The notes: generated by a model not told the origin, from the sequence alone. A stretch of 64,000 nt of DNA from Trebonia sp963771985 (GCA_963771985.1 CAVYVO010000004.1:868001-932000), one strand, 5' to 3'. Positions 8,403 through 17,085 are shown, counted from the first letter of the stretch. A program made the numbers and translations.

Positions 8403-8463
8403 ATGACCTGCCCTCCAATCTAAGCGGCAGCGCCGTCTGGCGCAAACATGCCCGGCGAGACCT

Positions 8464-8490
8464 ACAAGCGGCGTTTGTGAGTGATACAAG
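8464..8490. promoter_or_regulatory. Putative LysR binding site before the molybdoenzyme operon
   Basis: ACAAG-CGGCG-TTTGT at 8464-8478, one mismatch from the ACAAG-N5-CTTGT palindromes found before both LysR genes, followed by a further half-site GATACAAG at 8483-8490. A TATTAC hexamer 9 nt before the ATG at 8537 could be the -10 box of a nearly leaderless transcript. Confidence 0.55.
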
Positions 8491-8536
8491 AAACCCCTGG
8501 CTACCGTGCGGCCACGGCGCGTATTACGGTCGTGTC

Positions 8537-10066
8537 ATGGCAGAGACGGACCTGCCTTTCCCGCGCTGGGTGAAGCTGCTTGACCAGTCTCGGTGCATCG
8601 GCTGCCACGCGTGCACCACCGCGTGCAAGAGCGAGAACGAGGTCCCGGTCGGGGTGACCAGGACCTACGTGAAGTCCGTGGATGTGGGCACCTTCCCGCA
8701 GGCGCGGCGGGCGTTCCAGGTGAACCGCTGCAACCAGTGCGAGGACGCGCCGTGCGTGGCGGCGTGCCCCACCGAGGCGATGTACCGGCGCGCGGACGGC
8801 ATCGTCGACTTCGACAAGCGGATCTGCATCGGCTGCAAGGCGTGCATCGCCGCCTGCCCGTACGACGCTATCTTCATCAACCCCGAGGACCACTCGGCGG
8901 AGAAGTGCAACCTGTGCGCGCACCGGCTCGATGTCGGCCTCGAGCCCGCGTGCGTGACGGTCTGCCCCACCGAGGCGATCATCGTCGGCGACCTGGGCGA
9001 CCCCGCCTCGAAGGTGTCCCAGGTCATCAACCGCGAGCCGGTCCAGGTGCGGCGGCCGGAGAAGGGGACCCGGCCGGGCGTCTACTACAAGGGCGCGCAC
9101 GCGGCCACGCTCGACCCGCTGGCGGCGCGACGGCCCGACGGCGGGCTGTTCGCGTGGGCGGAGCAGGGCGCGTCAGGCCCGCAGGCGGTCACCTCAGGTC
9201 ATCCCGGCACCGGCACGTCCCAGGCCGCGGCGCTGCTGTCCTACGACGTGCCGCACCAGGCGCCGTGGGGCTGGCGGGTGAGCCTGTACACCTGGACGAA
9301 GTCGGTCGCGGCCGGCGGCTTCGCCGTCCCGGTCCTGCTGGCCGGCACCGGGTACCTGAGCTGGGGAAACGATGTCGTCCGCTGGGCGGCTCCGCTGCTG
9401 GCGCTGGCGTTCCTCGCGGTCACCGGCGCGCTGCTGGTCGCCGACCTGAAGCACCCGGCGCGGTGCTACCTGATCTTCACCCGGCACCACTGGCGGAGCT
9501 GGCTGGTGCGCGGCGCGGTGATCCTCGGCGGCTTCGGCGCGGTCGCGGCGGCGTACCTGCTCACCGCGCTGGCGGGAGCACGCACCGGGTGGGAGGTACT
9601 TGGCTGGGCGGGGCTGCCGCTGGCGCTGGCCGCCGCCATCTACACCGCGTACCTGTTCGGGCAGGCGAAGGGCCGTGATCTGTGGCAGAGCCCGCTGCTG
9701 GCCCCGCACCTGGCCGTGCAGGCGGTGCTGGCGGGCGCCGCGGCGGTGCTTCCGCTGCTGACCTGGCTCGCGCCGGGCCGGGCGGTGACCGCGGACGAGG
9801 TGATCCTCGCCGCCGCGGCCGCCGTCCACGTGGCGCTCGTGGCGGGCGAGGTCTCGCAGCCGCACGTGACCGCGCATGCCCGCCTCGCGACGCGCGAGAT
9901 GACCCGCGGGAGTCAGCACCTTCCGTTCGGGATAAGCGTGATTTTCATCCTGGCCGCGATCGCCGCGCCGTGGATGGGGACCCCGGCCACCGCCCTGGCG
10001 CTCGCCGGGCTGCTCGCCTACGAGCACGCCTACGTGCAGGCCGGGCAATCCGTTCCGCTGGCGTAG
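8537..10066 (+). CDS. Fused 4Fe-4S ferredoxin / NrfD-type membrane subunit (PsrB-PsrC-like)
   Basis: The electron-transfer and membrane subunits of a molybdopterin oxidoreductase in one 509-aa chain. Residues 1-190 hold four 4Fe-4S cluster motifs: CIGCHACTTAC from C20, CNQCEDAPCVAAC, CIGCKACIAAC, and CNLC with ACVTVC, the PsrB/DmsB pattern. After a linker of about 70 residues, the C-terminal half is a polysulfide-reductase NrfD/PsrC-type quinone-interacting membrane domain with about eight hydrophobic helices and the family motif DLKHPARCYLIFTRHHWRSWLVRG. The start ATG 8537 was chosen because the FeS domain begins right after it; an upstream in-frame ATG at 8477 would lie inside the LysR-type site. 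The Mo subunit follows 10 bp later. Fusion of these two subunits is a known variant. Confidence 0.9.
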   Translation: MAETDLPFPRWVKLLDQSRCIGCHACTTACKSENEVPVGVTRTYVKSVDVGTFPQARRAFQVNRCNQCEDAPCVAACPTEAMYRRADGIVDFDKRICIGCKACIAACPYDAIFINPEDHSAEKCNLCAHRLDVGLEPACVTVCPTEAIIVGDLGDPASKVSQVINREPVQVRRPEKGTRPGVYYKGAHAATLDPLAARRPDGGLFAWAEQGASGPQAVTSGHPGTGTSQAAALLSYDVPHQAPWGWRVSLYTWTKSVAAGGFAVPVLLAGTGYLSWGNDVVRWAAPLLALAFLAVTGALLVADLKHPARCYLIFTRHHWRSWLVRGAVILGGFGAVAAAYLLTALAGARTGWEVLGWAGLPLALAAAIYTAYLFGQAKGRDLWQSPLLAPHLAVQAVLAGAAAVLPLLTWLAPGRAVTADEVILAAAAAVHVALVAGEVSQPHVTAHARLATREMTRGSQHLPFGISVIFILAAIAAPWMGTPATALALAGLLAYEHAYVQAGQSVPLA

Positions 10067-10076
10067 AAGGGGGAGC

Positions 10077-13010
10077 ATGGACGATCTCGAGGAGCTTGGC
10101 CGCCGGGTGTCGGCGGCGCGGGCGGCGACCGAGGCCAGGGGCGAGACGTTCTACCAGGGGGCGAGCCGGGTGCACCTGGCCGCGTTCCCGCCGAAAGAGC
10201 GCTGGGACGACTGGGTGGAACTGTCCTCGCGCGCCTGGCCCGCGCGGGAGGAAAGGCACTACATGCTGGTGCCCACCACGTGCTTCAACTGCGAGTCCGC
10301 CTGCGGGCTGCTCGCCTACGTGGACGCCGAGACCGGGCAGGTCCGCAAGTTCGAGGGCAACCCCGAGCACCCTGGTTCCCGCGGCCGCAACTGCGCCAAG
10401 GGCCCGGCCACGATCAACCAGGTCACCGACCCGGACCGCGTCCTGTACCCGCTGCGCCGGTCGGGGCCGCGCGGCAGCGGCGGCTGGGAGCGGGTCAGCT
10501 GGGACGAGGCACTGGACGCGCTGGCCGCCCGCATCAGGACCGCGCTGCTGGAATCGCGGCAGAACGAGATCATGGTGCACATCGGGCGGCCCGGTGAGGA
10601 CGGGTTCACCGAGCGGGTGCTGGCGAGCTGGGGGGTGGACGGGCACAACTCGCACACCAACGTGTGCTCCAGCGGCGGCCGGACCGGGTTCCAGTTCTGG
10701 ATGGGGATCGACCGGCCCAGCCCCGACCACGCCAACGCCAGCGTGATCTACCTGATCAGCGCCCACCTGGAGTCCGGTCACTACTTCAACCCGCACGCCC
10801 AGCGGATCACCCAGGCACGCGAGAACGGCGCGAAGGTCATCGTGCTGGACACCCGGCTGTCCAACACCGCCACGCACGCCGACTACTGGCTGGCCCCGCA
10901 GCCGGGCAGCGAGGCGGCGATCAACCTGGCGATCGCCAATCACCTGATCCAGTCGAAGGCATACGACCGGGAGTTCGTGCGGCGCTGGTGGAACTGGGCC
11001 GAGTACCTGACCGCGTGCCATCCGGGGGTGCCGGTGACGTTCGGGGTGTTCGAGGAGATCCTTTCCGGGCTGTACGCGGAGTTCACGTTCTCGTTCGCGG
11101 CAGCGGAGTCCGGGATTCCCGCCGAAACGCTGGCCGAGGTCGCTGAGGTGGTGGCGGGGGCGGGACACCGGTTCTCGTGTCACAGCTGGCGTTCGGCGGC
11201 GGCGGGGAATCTGGGCGGCTGGCAGGTGTCGCGCACGCTGTTCCTCATCTCCGCGCTGCTCGGCGCCGTCGCGACTCCGGGGGGCACGTTCCCGAACGCG
11301 TGGAACAAGTTCGTGCCGCGGCCCATCCACGTGCCGCCGCACCCCGGCGTGTGGCAGGAGCTGTCCTGGCCGCTGGAGTACCCGCTGGCGCAGAACGAGA
11401 TGTCGTTCCTGCTTCCGCACTTCCTGAAGGACGGGCGCGGCCGGCTGGATACCTACTTCATCCGCGTCTACAACCCGGTGTGGACCAACCCGGACGGCCT
11501 GTCCTGGATGGAGGTGCTGCGCGATGAGTCGCTGGTCGGCTGCTTCGTGGCGCTGACGCCGACCTGGAACGAGTCCGCCTATTTCGCCGACTACGTGCTG
11601 CCCATGGGGGTCGGCTCGGAACGGCATGACACCCACTCCTATGAGCAGTACGACGGCCAGTGGATCGCGTTCCGTCAGCCGGTGCTGCGGGCTTTCCGGG
11701 CGCGGCGCGGTGCGCCGGCGGGCGATACGCGGGAGGTGAACCCGGGCGAGGTGTGGGAGGAGAACGAGTTCTGGATCGAGCTGTCCTGGCGCATCGACCC
11801 GGACGGGTCGCTCGGCATCCGGCGGTACTACGAGTCAGCCGAGCGGCCCGGCGAGAAGCTGACCGTGGACGAGTACTACGGGTGGATGTTCGCGCATTCG
11901 GTGCCGGGGCTGCCGTCGCGGGCCGCGGAAGAGGGGCTGACGCCGCTGGAGTGGATGCGCCGGTACGGCGCGTTCGAGATCAGCCGCGGGCAGGGCGCGG
12001 TGCACGAGCAGGAGGTTCCCTTGGCAGAGCTCGCGGACGCGCACGTGGACCCGTCCGGGCGGGTGTACACGGCGGCACCGGCGCCGGAAAACCCGAACAT
12101 CGTGCCTGTCGGCGCGCCATCCCCCGATCTGGCGGGGCGGCGCGCGGCCGGGGTCATGGTCGACGGCGTGGCGCGGCGGGGGTTCCCCACGCCGTCCGGG
12201 CGGCTGGAGTTCTGGTCCTCGACGCTCGCCTCCTGGGGGTGGCCGGAGCACGCGCTGCCCGGCTACATCCGCAGCCACGTCCACCCGTCGTCGCTGGACG
12301 CTGACCAGGTGGTGCTGCTGTCGACGTTCCGGCTGCCGACCCAGATCCATACCCGCTCGGCGAACGCCAAGTGGCTGGACGAACTCGCGCACACCAACCC
12401 GGTGTGGATCCACCCGCGCGACGCCGCGCGGTTCGGGATCGCCCGCACCGGCGACCTGGTGCGGGTGTCGACGGAGATCGGCTACTTCGTGGCCAAGGCG
12501 TGGATTACCGAGGGCATCCGGCCCGGTGTCGTCGCCTGCAGCCACCATATGGGCCGGTGGCGGCTGGACGGCGGGCCGCGCGGCGCCGGCGGCATGATGG
12601 CCACCGTCGGCCTGCGGCACTCTCCGGACGGCGGGGGCTGGGCGGTTTCCCGGCGCGCGCCGGCCGGGCCCTATGAGTCGGCGGACCCGGACAGCCAGCG
12701 GATCTGGTGGAGCGACACCGGTGTGCACCAGAACCTCACGTTCGCCGTCCACCCGGACCCGATCTCCGGGATGCACTGCTGGCACCAGGCAGTCCGCGTC
12801 CGCCCGGCCGACCCCGGCGACCAGCACGGCGACATCGCCGTCGACACCGCCAGGGCGCACGAGGTCTACCAGGAATGGCTGACGCGGACCCGGCCGGCCG
12901 GGTCCGTCTCGCCGGACGGCACCCGCCGCCCGCGCTGGCTGATGCGGCCGGTCAAGCCGACCGCGGAGGCGTTCGCGCTCCCCGCGCTCCCCGTGGGACC
13001 CGAGCGGTGA
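10077..13010 (+). CDS. Molybdopterin oxidoreductase catalytic subunit (PsrA/SoeA/FdhA-like)
   Basis: A 977-residue catalytic subunit of the complex iron-sulfur molybdoenzyme family, binding a molybdopterin-guanine dinucleotide cofactor and one 4Fe-4S cluster. The cluster motif is CFNCESACGLLAY with the fourth Cys in RNCAKGPATINQ. The region HTNVCSSGGRTGFQFW is where the Mo ligand is expected and offers a Cys. The C-terminal cofactor domain begins near LLSTFRLPTQIHTRSANAKW. A strong GGGGGAG site precedes ATG 10077. No Tat signal is visible at the N-terminus, so the catalytic subunit probably faces the cytoplasm, as in SoeABC sulfite dehydrogenase. The neighbours point to a sulfur substrate (polysulfide, thiosulfate or sulfite), but a formate or other activity cannot be excluded from sequence. 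Confidence 0.85.
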   Translation: MDDLEELGRRVSAARAATEARGETFYQGASRVHLAAFPPKERWDDWVELSSRAWPAREERHYMLVPTTCFNCESACGLLAYVDAETGQVRKFEGNPEHPGSRGRNCAKGPATINQVTDPDRVLYPLRRSGPRGSGGWERVSWDEALDALAARIRTALLESRQNEIMVHIGRPGEDGFTERVLASWGVDGHNSHTNVCSSGGRTGFQFWMGIDRPSPDHANASVIYLISAHLESGHYFNPHAQRITQARENGAKVIVLDTRLSNTATHADYWLAPQPGSEAAINLAIANHLIQSKAYDREFVRRWWNWAEYLTACHPGVPVTFGVFEEILSGLYAEFTFSFAAAESGIPAETLAEVAEVVAGAGHRFSCHSWRSAAAGNLGGWQVSRTLFLISALLGAVATPGGTFPNAWNKFVPRPIHVPPHPGVWQELSWPLEYPLAQNEMSFLLPHFLKDGRGRLDTYFIRVYNPVWTNPDGLSWMEVLRDESLVGCFVALTPTWNESAYFADYVLPMGVGSERHDTHSYEQYDGQWIAFRQPVLRAFRARRGAPAGDTREVNPGEVWEENEFWIELSWRIDPDGSLGIRRYYESAERPGEKLTVDEYYGWMFAHSVPGLPSRAAEEGLTPLEWMRRYGAFEISRGQGAVHEQEVPLAELADAHVDPSGRVYTAAPAPENPNIVPVGAPSPDLAGRRAAGVMVDGVARRGFPTPSGRLEFWSSTLASWGWPEHALPGYIRSHVHPSSLDADQVVLLSTFRLPTQIHTRSANAKWLDELAHTNPVWIHPRDAARFGIARTGDLVRVSTEIGYFVAKAWITEGIRPGVVACSHHMGRWRLDGGPRGAGGMMATVGLRHSPDGGGWAVSRRAPAGPYESADPDSQRIWWSDTGVHQNLTFAVHPDPISGMHCWHQAVRVRPADPGDQHGDIAVDTARAHEVYQEWLTRTRPAGSVSPDGTRRPRWLMRPVKPTAEAFALPALPVGPER

Positions 13011-13903
13011 GCGCGGCCCGGTGGGAGCTGTTCCGGGCCCTCGGCGCTGTGGCTGGCGACCCGGCCGACGCCCGCGCCGCCTGCGGCGCGCTCGGCCTGC
13101 CCGCCCCGGACAACGCCGAGCACACCGAGGTGTTCGTGCTCAACTGCCCGCCGTACGCGGCGGTCTACCTGAGCTCCGACGGCGGCCTCGGCGGCGACGC
13201 CGCCGACCGGGTGGCCGGCTTCTGGCGGGCCATCGACGTCGCGCCGCCCGCCGAGCCCGATCACCTCACGGCGCTGCTGAGCCTGTACGCGAGCCTCGGC
13301 GAAGCCGCCGCCGGCGCCCGGACGGCCACCTCGCGCGGGGCGCTGACGCGGGCACGCCACGCGCTGTTCTGGGAGCACTTGTGGCCCTGGCTGCCCGCGT
13401 ACCTGACGGCTGTGGCCGCACTCGCGGACGCGGCCCCCGCGATGGCCGAGTGGGCGGTCCTGACACGGCGGGCGGTGCTGGCCGAGCGCGCCGGCCATCC
13501 CGGCGGCTGGCTTCCGCTGGCGCTGCGGGCCGCCCCTCCCTCGCTGTCGCCGGACTGCGCGCCCGGCGACCTGGCGGGCGGGCTCACGGCACCCGCTCGG
13601 AGCGGGCTGATCCTCACCCGCCGCGCCCTGGCCGCCGGAGCGGGCGCGGTCGGCGCGGGGCACCGGATCGGCGAACGGCGCTTCACGCTGCGCGCCATGC
13701 TCGAACAGGCACCCGCCGGGACGCTGCGCTGGCTGCGGGGTGAGGCGGCACGCTGGGCCAGCCGGCACGCGGCAACGGCCCGGGATAGCGCGGCACTGCC
13801 TGAGGGTGATGCTGTCCAGGGCTGGTGGGCGGACCGCGCCCGCCGCACGGAAGCGGTGCTGCGCGCCGCCGCCGCGGACCCCGGCCTGGCGGCCGCCGGG
13901 TGA
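13007..13903 (+). CDS. TorD/DmsD-like molybdoenzyme assembly chaperone
   Basis: A 298-residue, mostly helical soluble protein starting at a GTG that overlaps the Mo-subunit stop (GTGA). The N-terminal half (WELFRALGAVAGDP, then HLTALLSLYASLGEA and ALFWEHLWPWLPAYLTAV) has the layout of the TorD family, including the W/H-rich helix of the cofactor-insertion chaperones. It is longer than the usual 200 or so residues, with a C-terminal extension of about 100 residues rich in A and R. As third gene of the operon it is expected to guide insertion of the molybdenum cofactor into the subunit encoded at 10077. Family assignment rests on position and pattern rather than on a decisive motif. Confidence 0.75.
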   Translation: MSAARWELFRALGAVAGDPADARAACGALGLPAPDNAEHTEVFVLNCPPYAAVYLSSDGGLGGDAADRVAGFWRAIDVAPPAEPDHLTALLSLYASLGEAAAGARTATSRGALTRARHALFWEHLWPWLPAYLTAVAALADAAPAMAEWAVLTRRAVLAERAGHPGGWLPLALRAAPPSLSPDCAPGDLAGGLTAPARSGLILTRRALAAGAGAVGAGHRIGERRFTLRAMLEQAPAGTLRWLRGEAARWASRHAATARDSAALPEGDAVQGWWADRARRTEAVLRAAAADPGLAAAG

Positions 13904-13904
13904 T

Positions 13905-13919
13905 ACAAGCATCGCTTGT
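13905..13919. promoter_or_regulatory. LysR operator, perfect palindrome
   Basis: ACAAGC-ATC-GCTTGT, a perfect 6+6 inverted repeat, 20 bp before the first lysR start. The same ACAAG-N5-CTTGT design recurs at 16080-16100 and, with one mismatch, at 8464-8478. Confidence 0.7.
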
Positions 13920-13939
13920 GGCAGATCTACAGTGGTCGT

Positions 13940-14875
13940 GTGCCCCTCAGTTCCAGGGTTCCCGACCTCGCCGCCCTCGAGGTGCTGCTCGCCGTCGCCC
14001 ACACGGGCAGCTTGACGGCGGCTTCCCGTGAGCTGGGCATCACGCAGCAGGCAGTGTCCGCCCGGGTGCGGGCCGCCGAGGCGCAGACTGGGGTGGCGCT
14101 GATCTCGCGGACGCCGCGCGGCTCGACGCTCACTCCCGAAGGGATTGTCGTCGCGGAATGGGCGGCCCGCCTGCTGGCGGTGGCCGGCGAACTTGACGCC
14201 GGGCTGGCGGCGTTCCGGCGCGACCACCAGACGCGGCTGCGGGTGAGTGCCAGCCTGACCATCGCCGAGCAGCTGCTGCCAGGCTGGCTGGTGTCCCTGC
14301 AGGCGGCGGCCCGTCACCGCGGCCAGCCGCCTGCGGAGGTGGTGCTGACCGCCGCCAATAGCGAAACGGTCGCGAGGCAGGTGAGTGGCGGACTTGCCGA
14401 CCTGGGGTTCGTCGAGGGACCCGCCAGCCCGCGCGGGCTGCGCAGCCTCGTTATCGGGCACGACGAGCTCGCCGTAGTCGCCCGCCCCGACCACCCCTGG
14501 GCGCGGCGCCGCAACCCGGTTAGCCCGGCTGAACTCGCCGCCACTCCCCTGGTCAGCCGCGAGGAGGGCTCCGGGACCCGGGACGTGCTCGCCGCCGCCC
14601 TGTCCGCCGCGCTCGGCAGGCGGGTGACCCTGCCAGTGGCTCTCGCGCTGTCCACCACCGCCGCGGTCCGGTCAGCCGTGCTGGCCGGCGCCGGGCCGGC
14701 CGTGCTCAGCGAGCTGACCGTCACCGACGACATCACCGCCCACCGCCTGGCCCGGATCCCGGTAGCAGGGGTGGACCTGCACCGAGCGCTGCGCGCTATC
14801 TGGGCGGGCGGGCGCCTGCCGGCTGCCGGGGCGGCCCGTGAGCTGCTGGCCCAGGTGGCCGCCCGCCGCGGCTGA
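13940..14875 (+). CDS. LysR-family transcriptional regulator (paralogue 1)
   Basis: A 311-aa regulator with an N-terminal winged helix-turn-helix (LEVLLAVAHTGSLTAASREL, then ITQQAVSARVRAAEAQTG) and a C-terminal periplasmic-binding-type effector domain (SASLTIAEQLLPGWL, GLADLGFVEGP, ELAVVARPDHPWA). It is close to the protein at 16117 along its whole length. The GTG at 13940 fits the paralogue's N-terminus, and TACAGT about 7 nt before it could be the -10 box of a leaderless mRNA; a TTG at 13916 would lie inside the palindromic operator. It follows the chaperone gene and is the obvious candidate regulator of the PsrABC-like operon. Its ligand is unknown; the substrate-like domain resembles sulfur and nitrogen metabolism regulators. 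Confidence 0.88.
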   Translation: MPLSSRVPDLAALEVLLAVAHTGSLTAASRELGITQQAVSARVRAAEAQTGVALISRTPRGSTLTPEGIVVAEWAARLLAVAGELDAGLAAFRRDHQTRLRVSASLTIAEQLLPGWLVSLQAAARHRGQPPAEVVLTAANSETVARQVSGGLADLGFVEGPASPRGLRSLVIGHDELAVVARPDHPWARRRNPVSPAELAATPLVSREEGSGTRDVLAAALSAALGRRVTLPVALALSTTAAVRSAVLAGAGPAVLSELTVTDDITAHRLARIPVAGVDLHRALRAIWAGGRLPAAGAARELLAQVAARRG

Positions 14876-14929
14876 GCGCCCCGCGTACGGCCCGGCCGCC
14901 TCCGGGAATGCCTTCCGCTGGCCAGCGTT

Positions 14930-14945
14930 ATACCCTGGGGGGTAT
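14930..14945. promoter_or_regulatory. CsoR/CstR-type operator
   Basis: ATACCC-TGGG-GGGTAT, a perfect match to the window-wide motif, 31 bp before the thioredoxin start. Confidence 0.75.
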
Positions 14946-14975
14946 TAGACATCGCGGCAAGCAAAGGAGCGAAAC

Positions 14976-15365
14976 ATGAGCACCGTCGCACTGACCAGGG
15001 AAACGTTCGAGGACACGGTCCTCAAGGAGGGAATCACGCTCGTTGACTGGTGGGCGTCCTGGTGCGGGCCGTGCCGGATGTTCGCGCCGGTCTTCCAGGC
15101 CGCCAGCGACAAGCACCCGGACGTCACGTTCGGCAAGATCGACACCGAGGACCAGCCCGCGCTGGCCGGGGCCGCGGGGATCAGCTCGATCCCGACGCTG
15201 ATGGCCTTCCGCGACGGGATCCTGGTGTTCTCCCAGCCCGGCGCGCTGCCCGCGGCCTCGCTCGAGCAGGTGATCCAGGCCGTCCGAGACCTGGACATGG
15301 ACGATATCCGCGACCGGCTCGCACAGCAGGAGCTCGCACAGCAGGAGAAGGAGGCGAGCCAGTGA
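14976..15365 (+). CDS. Thioredoxin
   Basis: A 129-residue thioredoxin-fold disulfide reductase with the active site WCGPC (C30, C33), the buried Asp region LVDWWASWCGPCRM, and the cis-Pro motif SIPTLMAFRDG. The C-terminus is extended by about 20 residues with a QQELAQQEKE repeat. The start has an AAAGGAGCG site 5 nt upstream. A CstR-type operator sits 31 bp before it and a DUF302 gene overlaps its stop. It is therefore likely a dedicated thioredoxin for persulfide or thiosulfate reduction rather than the housekeeping copy. Confidence 0.92.
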   Translation: MSTVALTRETFEDTVLKEGITLVDWWASWCGPCRMFAPVFQAASDKHPDVTFGKIDTEDQPALAGAAGISSIPTLMAFRDGILVFSQPGALPAASLEQVIQAVRDLDMDDIRDRLAQQELAQQEKEASQ

Positions 15366-15757
15366 GCTACGGATCTCACGTCACGCTGGACGCGCCGTTC
15401 GCGGAGGCGGTCGCGCGGGTGCGCGCCGCCCTCATCGCCCAGGGGTTCGGGGTGCTCACCGAGATCGACGTCACCGCCACCTTGCAGGCCAAGCTCGGCG
15501 AGCAGATGGAGGACTACGTGATCCTCGGGGCCTGCAATCCGCCGTTCGCGCATCAGGCACTCGGGATCGACCGCAGCATCGGGCTGCTGCTGCCGTGCAA
15601 CGTCGTCGTGCGCGCCGGTTCGGACGGGACCATTGTGGAGGCGCTCGACCCGCAGGTCATGGTCACCCTGACCGGGCGTCCTGAGCTGAAGCCGGTAGCT
15701 GACGAGGTGGCGCGCAGGCTCACGGCCGCGCTCGCCGGGCTCAGTTCAGGCCGCTAG
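15362..15757 (+). CDS. DUF302 family protein
   Basis: A 131-residue single-domain DUF302 protein (SYGSHVTLDAPFAEAVARVR, FGVLTEIDVTATLQAKLG, ILGACNPPFAHQALGID, and a hydrophobic end strand LLLPCNVVVR). The function of DUF302 is not established; its genes recur beside thioredoxin, TusA and rhodanese genes in sulfur-oxidising clusters, which fits here. It keeps a Cys in GACNP and a second in LPCNV that could carry sulfur, by inference. The GTG start overlaps the thioredoxin stop (GTGA), so the two are one transcription unit under the operator at 14930. Confidence 0.87.
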   Translation: MSYGSHVTLDAPFAEAVARVRAALIAQGFGVLTEIDVTATLQAKLGEQMEDYVILGACNPPFAHQALGIDRSIGLLLPCNVVVRAGSDGTIVEALDPQVMVTLTGRPELKPVADEVARRLTAALAGLSSGR

Positions 15758-15991
15758 CTTGGCGGGCTTTCCCGGGATGGCGTCCTGGCCAGTGCCGGCC
15801 AGGGCGGCCGGGCGGTGTTCGGCGGGACGGACATCACTGTCTGCCGGTGCGGAGCTCTCCGGCCCGGCCGCCACGGTACCGTGCTTCCATCGCGGGTGGG
15901 CGGCAGCGTACGCCACCAGGATCAGCCACGCGGCGAGCGCGAGCGTCACCACGATCGGGATGGCGATGAGGGAGGCGGTGGATCCGTCCAT
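15746..15991 (-). CDS. Small single-span membrane protein, function unknown
   Basis: An 81-residue protein with one clear transmembrane helix (about residues 7-30, SLIAIPIVVTLALAAWLILV) followed by a short basic stretch and a polar Ala/Pro-rich tail. The start ATG 15991 has a GGAAGGAAG site. It converges on the DUF302 gene with a 12-bp 3' overlap and diverges from the second lysR. No family recognised; it could be a membrane-bound accessory of the neighbouring redox systems. Confidence 0.6.
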   Translation of the reverse strand: MDGSTASLIAIPIVVTLALAAWLILVAYAAAHPRWKHGTVAAGPESSAPADSDVRPAEHRPAALAGTGQDAIPGKPAKLAA

Positions 15992-16079
15992 GGCGGGTAC
16001 TTCCTTCCGGGTTACGTTTGGTTCTGATTCGAGGCTGCCCGCCGCCGCCCGCCGCCAGTAGGGGCCGCGTGATTGACGC

Positions 16080-16100
16080 GATACAAGGCTGGCTTGTATC
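16080..16100. promoter_or_regulatory. LysR operator, perfect palindrome
   Basis: GATACAAG-GCTGG-CTTGTATC, 8+8 perfect inverted repeat, 16 bp before the second lysR start. A TATGCT hexamer 7 nt before that ATG suggests a leaderless promoter overlapping the site, so autoregulation is likely. Confidence 0.72.
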
Positions 16101-16116
16101 TGGTTATGCTGGCCGC

Positions 16117-17076
16117 ATGGCGCTCAGCGCCCACGTCCCCGAACTCGGCGCGCTCGAGGTGCTGCTCGGCGTGGCCCGGACCGGCAGCCTGAACAGCGCC
16201 GCCCAGCAGATGGGCGTGAGCCAGCAGGCGGTCTCGGCGCGGATCCGGGCCATGGAGGCGCAGACTGGCGTGCCGCTGGTGCGCCGCAGCCCGCGTGGTT
16301 CCAGCCTGACCCCCCAGGGCGAGGTGATCGCGGAGTGGGCGTCCCGGCTGCTCGATGTGGCGGCCGGACTGGACGCCGGGATCGCCGCGCTGCGCACTGA
16401 CCGGCGCAGCCGGCTGCGGGTCAGTTCCAGCTCCACCATCGCCGAGCAGCTGCTGCCGACCTGGCTCGCGTCTTTCCGGGCCACGGCCGGCCACCCGGGC
16501 GGGCCGGCCCCCGACATCGTGCTGACCGCGGTCAACTCCGAGACGGTCATTGGCCACGTCACAGACGGGACCGCGGATCTGGGCTTCATCGAGGGACCAC
16601 GGCGGCCGGCCCGGCTGCGCAGCCGGGTCATCGGCCATGACCGGCTGGCCGTCGTCGTCGCTCCCGGCCATCCCTGGACACGCCGTCGCGGCGGGATCAG
16701 CGCTACCGAGCTGGCCGCTGCTCCCCTGGTCAGCAGGGAAGGCGGCTCGGGGACCCGGGATACCCTGGCCGCGGCGCTGGCTGCCGCCCTCGGCGCGGGC
16801 TACGCCCAGGCTCCCGCCGCGCTGTCGGTTTCCACGACCGCGGCGGTCCGCGCGGCCGTGCTGGCCGGCGCGGCGCCCGCGGTAATCAGCGAACTGGCCG
16901 TCGCCGATGACCTGGCCGCGGGCCGATTGGCCGAGGTCCGGACATCCGAGCTTGACTTGAGCCGGTCCCTGCGCGTCATCTGGGCCGACACGGCGAGCCC
17001 GCCTGCCGGCGCGGCCCGGGACCTGATCGCGCACATCGCCAGCCGAGCGAAGTCAACCGGACGAGTGACTCCCTAG
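16117..17076 (+). CDS. LysR-family transcriptional regulator (paralogue 2)
   Basis: A 319-aa LysR regulator, paralogous to the one at 13940. The helix-turn-helix is LEVLLGVARTGSLNSAAQQM then VSQQAVSARIRAMEAQTG, and the effector domain shows SSSSTIAEQLLPTWL, GTADLGFIEGP and DRLAVVVAPGHPWT. The start at ATG 16117 is set by homology and by the operator and -10 box just upstream. Both LysR proteins are preceded by nearly the same palindrome and probably recognise the same DNA, so cross-regulation or heteromers are plausible. The likely target is the PsrABC-like operon, whose promoter carries a related site. Confidence 0.9.
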   Translation: MALSAHVPELGALEVLLGVARTGSLNSAAQQMGVSQQAVSARIRAMEAQTGVPLVRRSPRGSSLTPQGEVIAEWASRLLDVAAGLDAGIAALRTDRRSRLRVSSSSTIAEQLLPTWLASFRATAGHPGGPAPDIVLTAVNSETVIGHVTDGTADLGFIEGPRRPARLRSRVIGHDRLAVVVAPGHPWTRRRGGISATELAAAPLVSREGGSGTRDTLAAALAAALGAGYAQAPAALSVSTTAAVRAAVLAGAAPAVISELAVADDLAAGRLAEVRTSELDLSRSLRVIWADTASPPAGAARDLIAHIASRAKSTGRVTP

Positions 17077-17085
17077 GGGTACAGG

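Noticed and set aside
9945..11636. A 563-codon minus-strand frame opposite the molybdoenzyme gene
   Set aside because: It is antisense to conserved cofactor-binding motifs of the Mo subunit and has shadow-type composition.
15362..15757. Reading the DUF302 protein as TusA
   Set aside because: It lacks the short TusA fold and its CPxP motif; the sequence follows DUF302 throughout.
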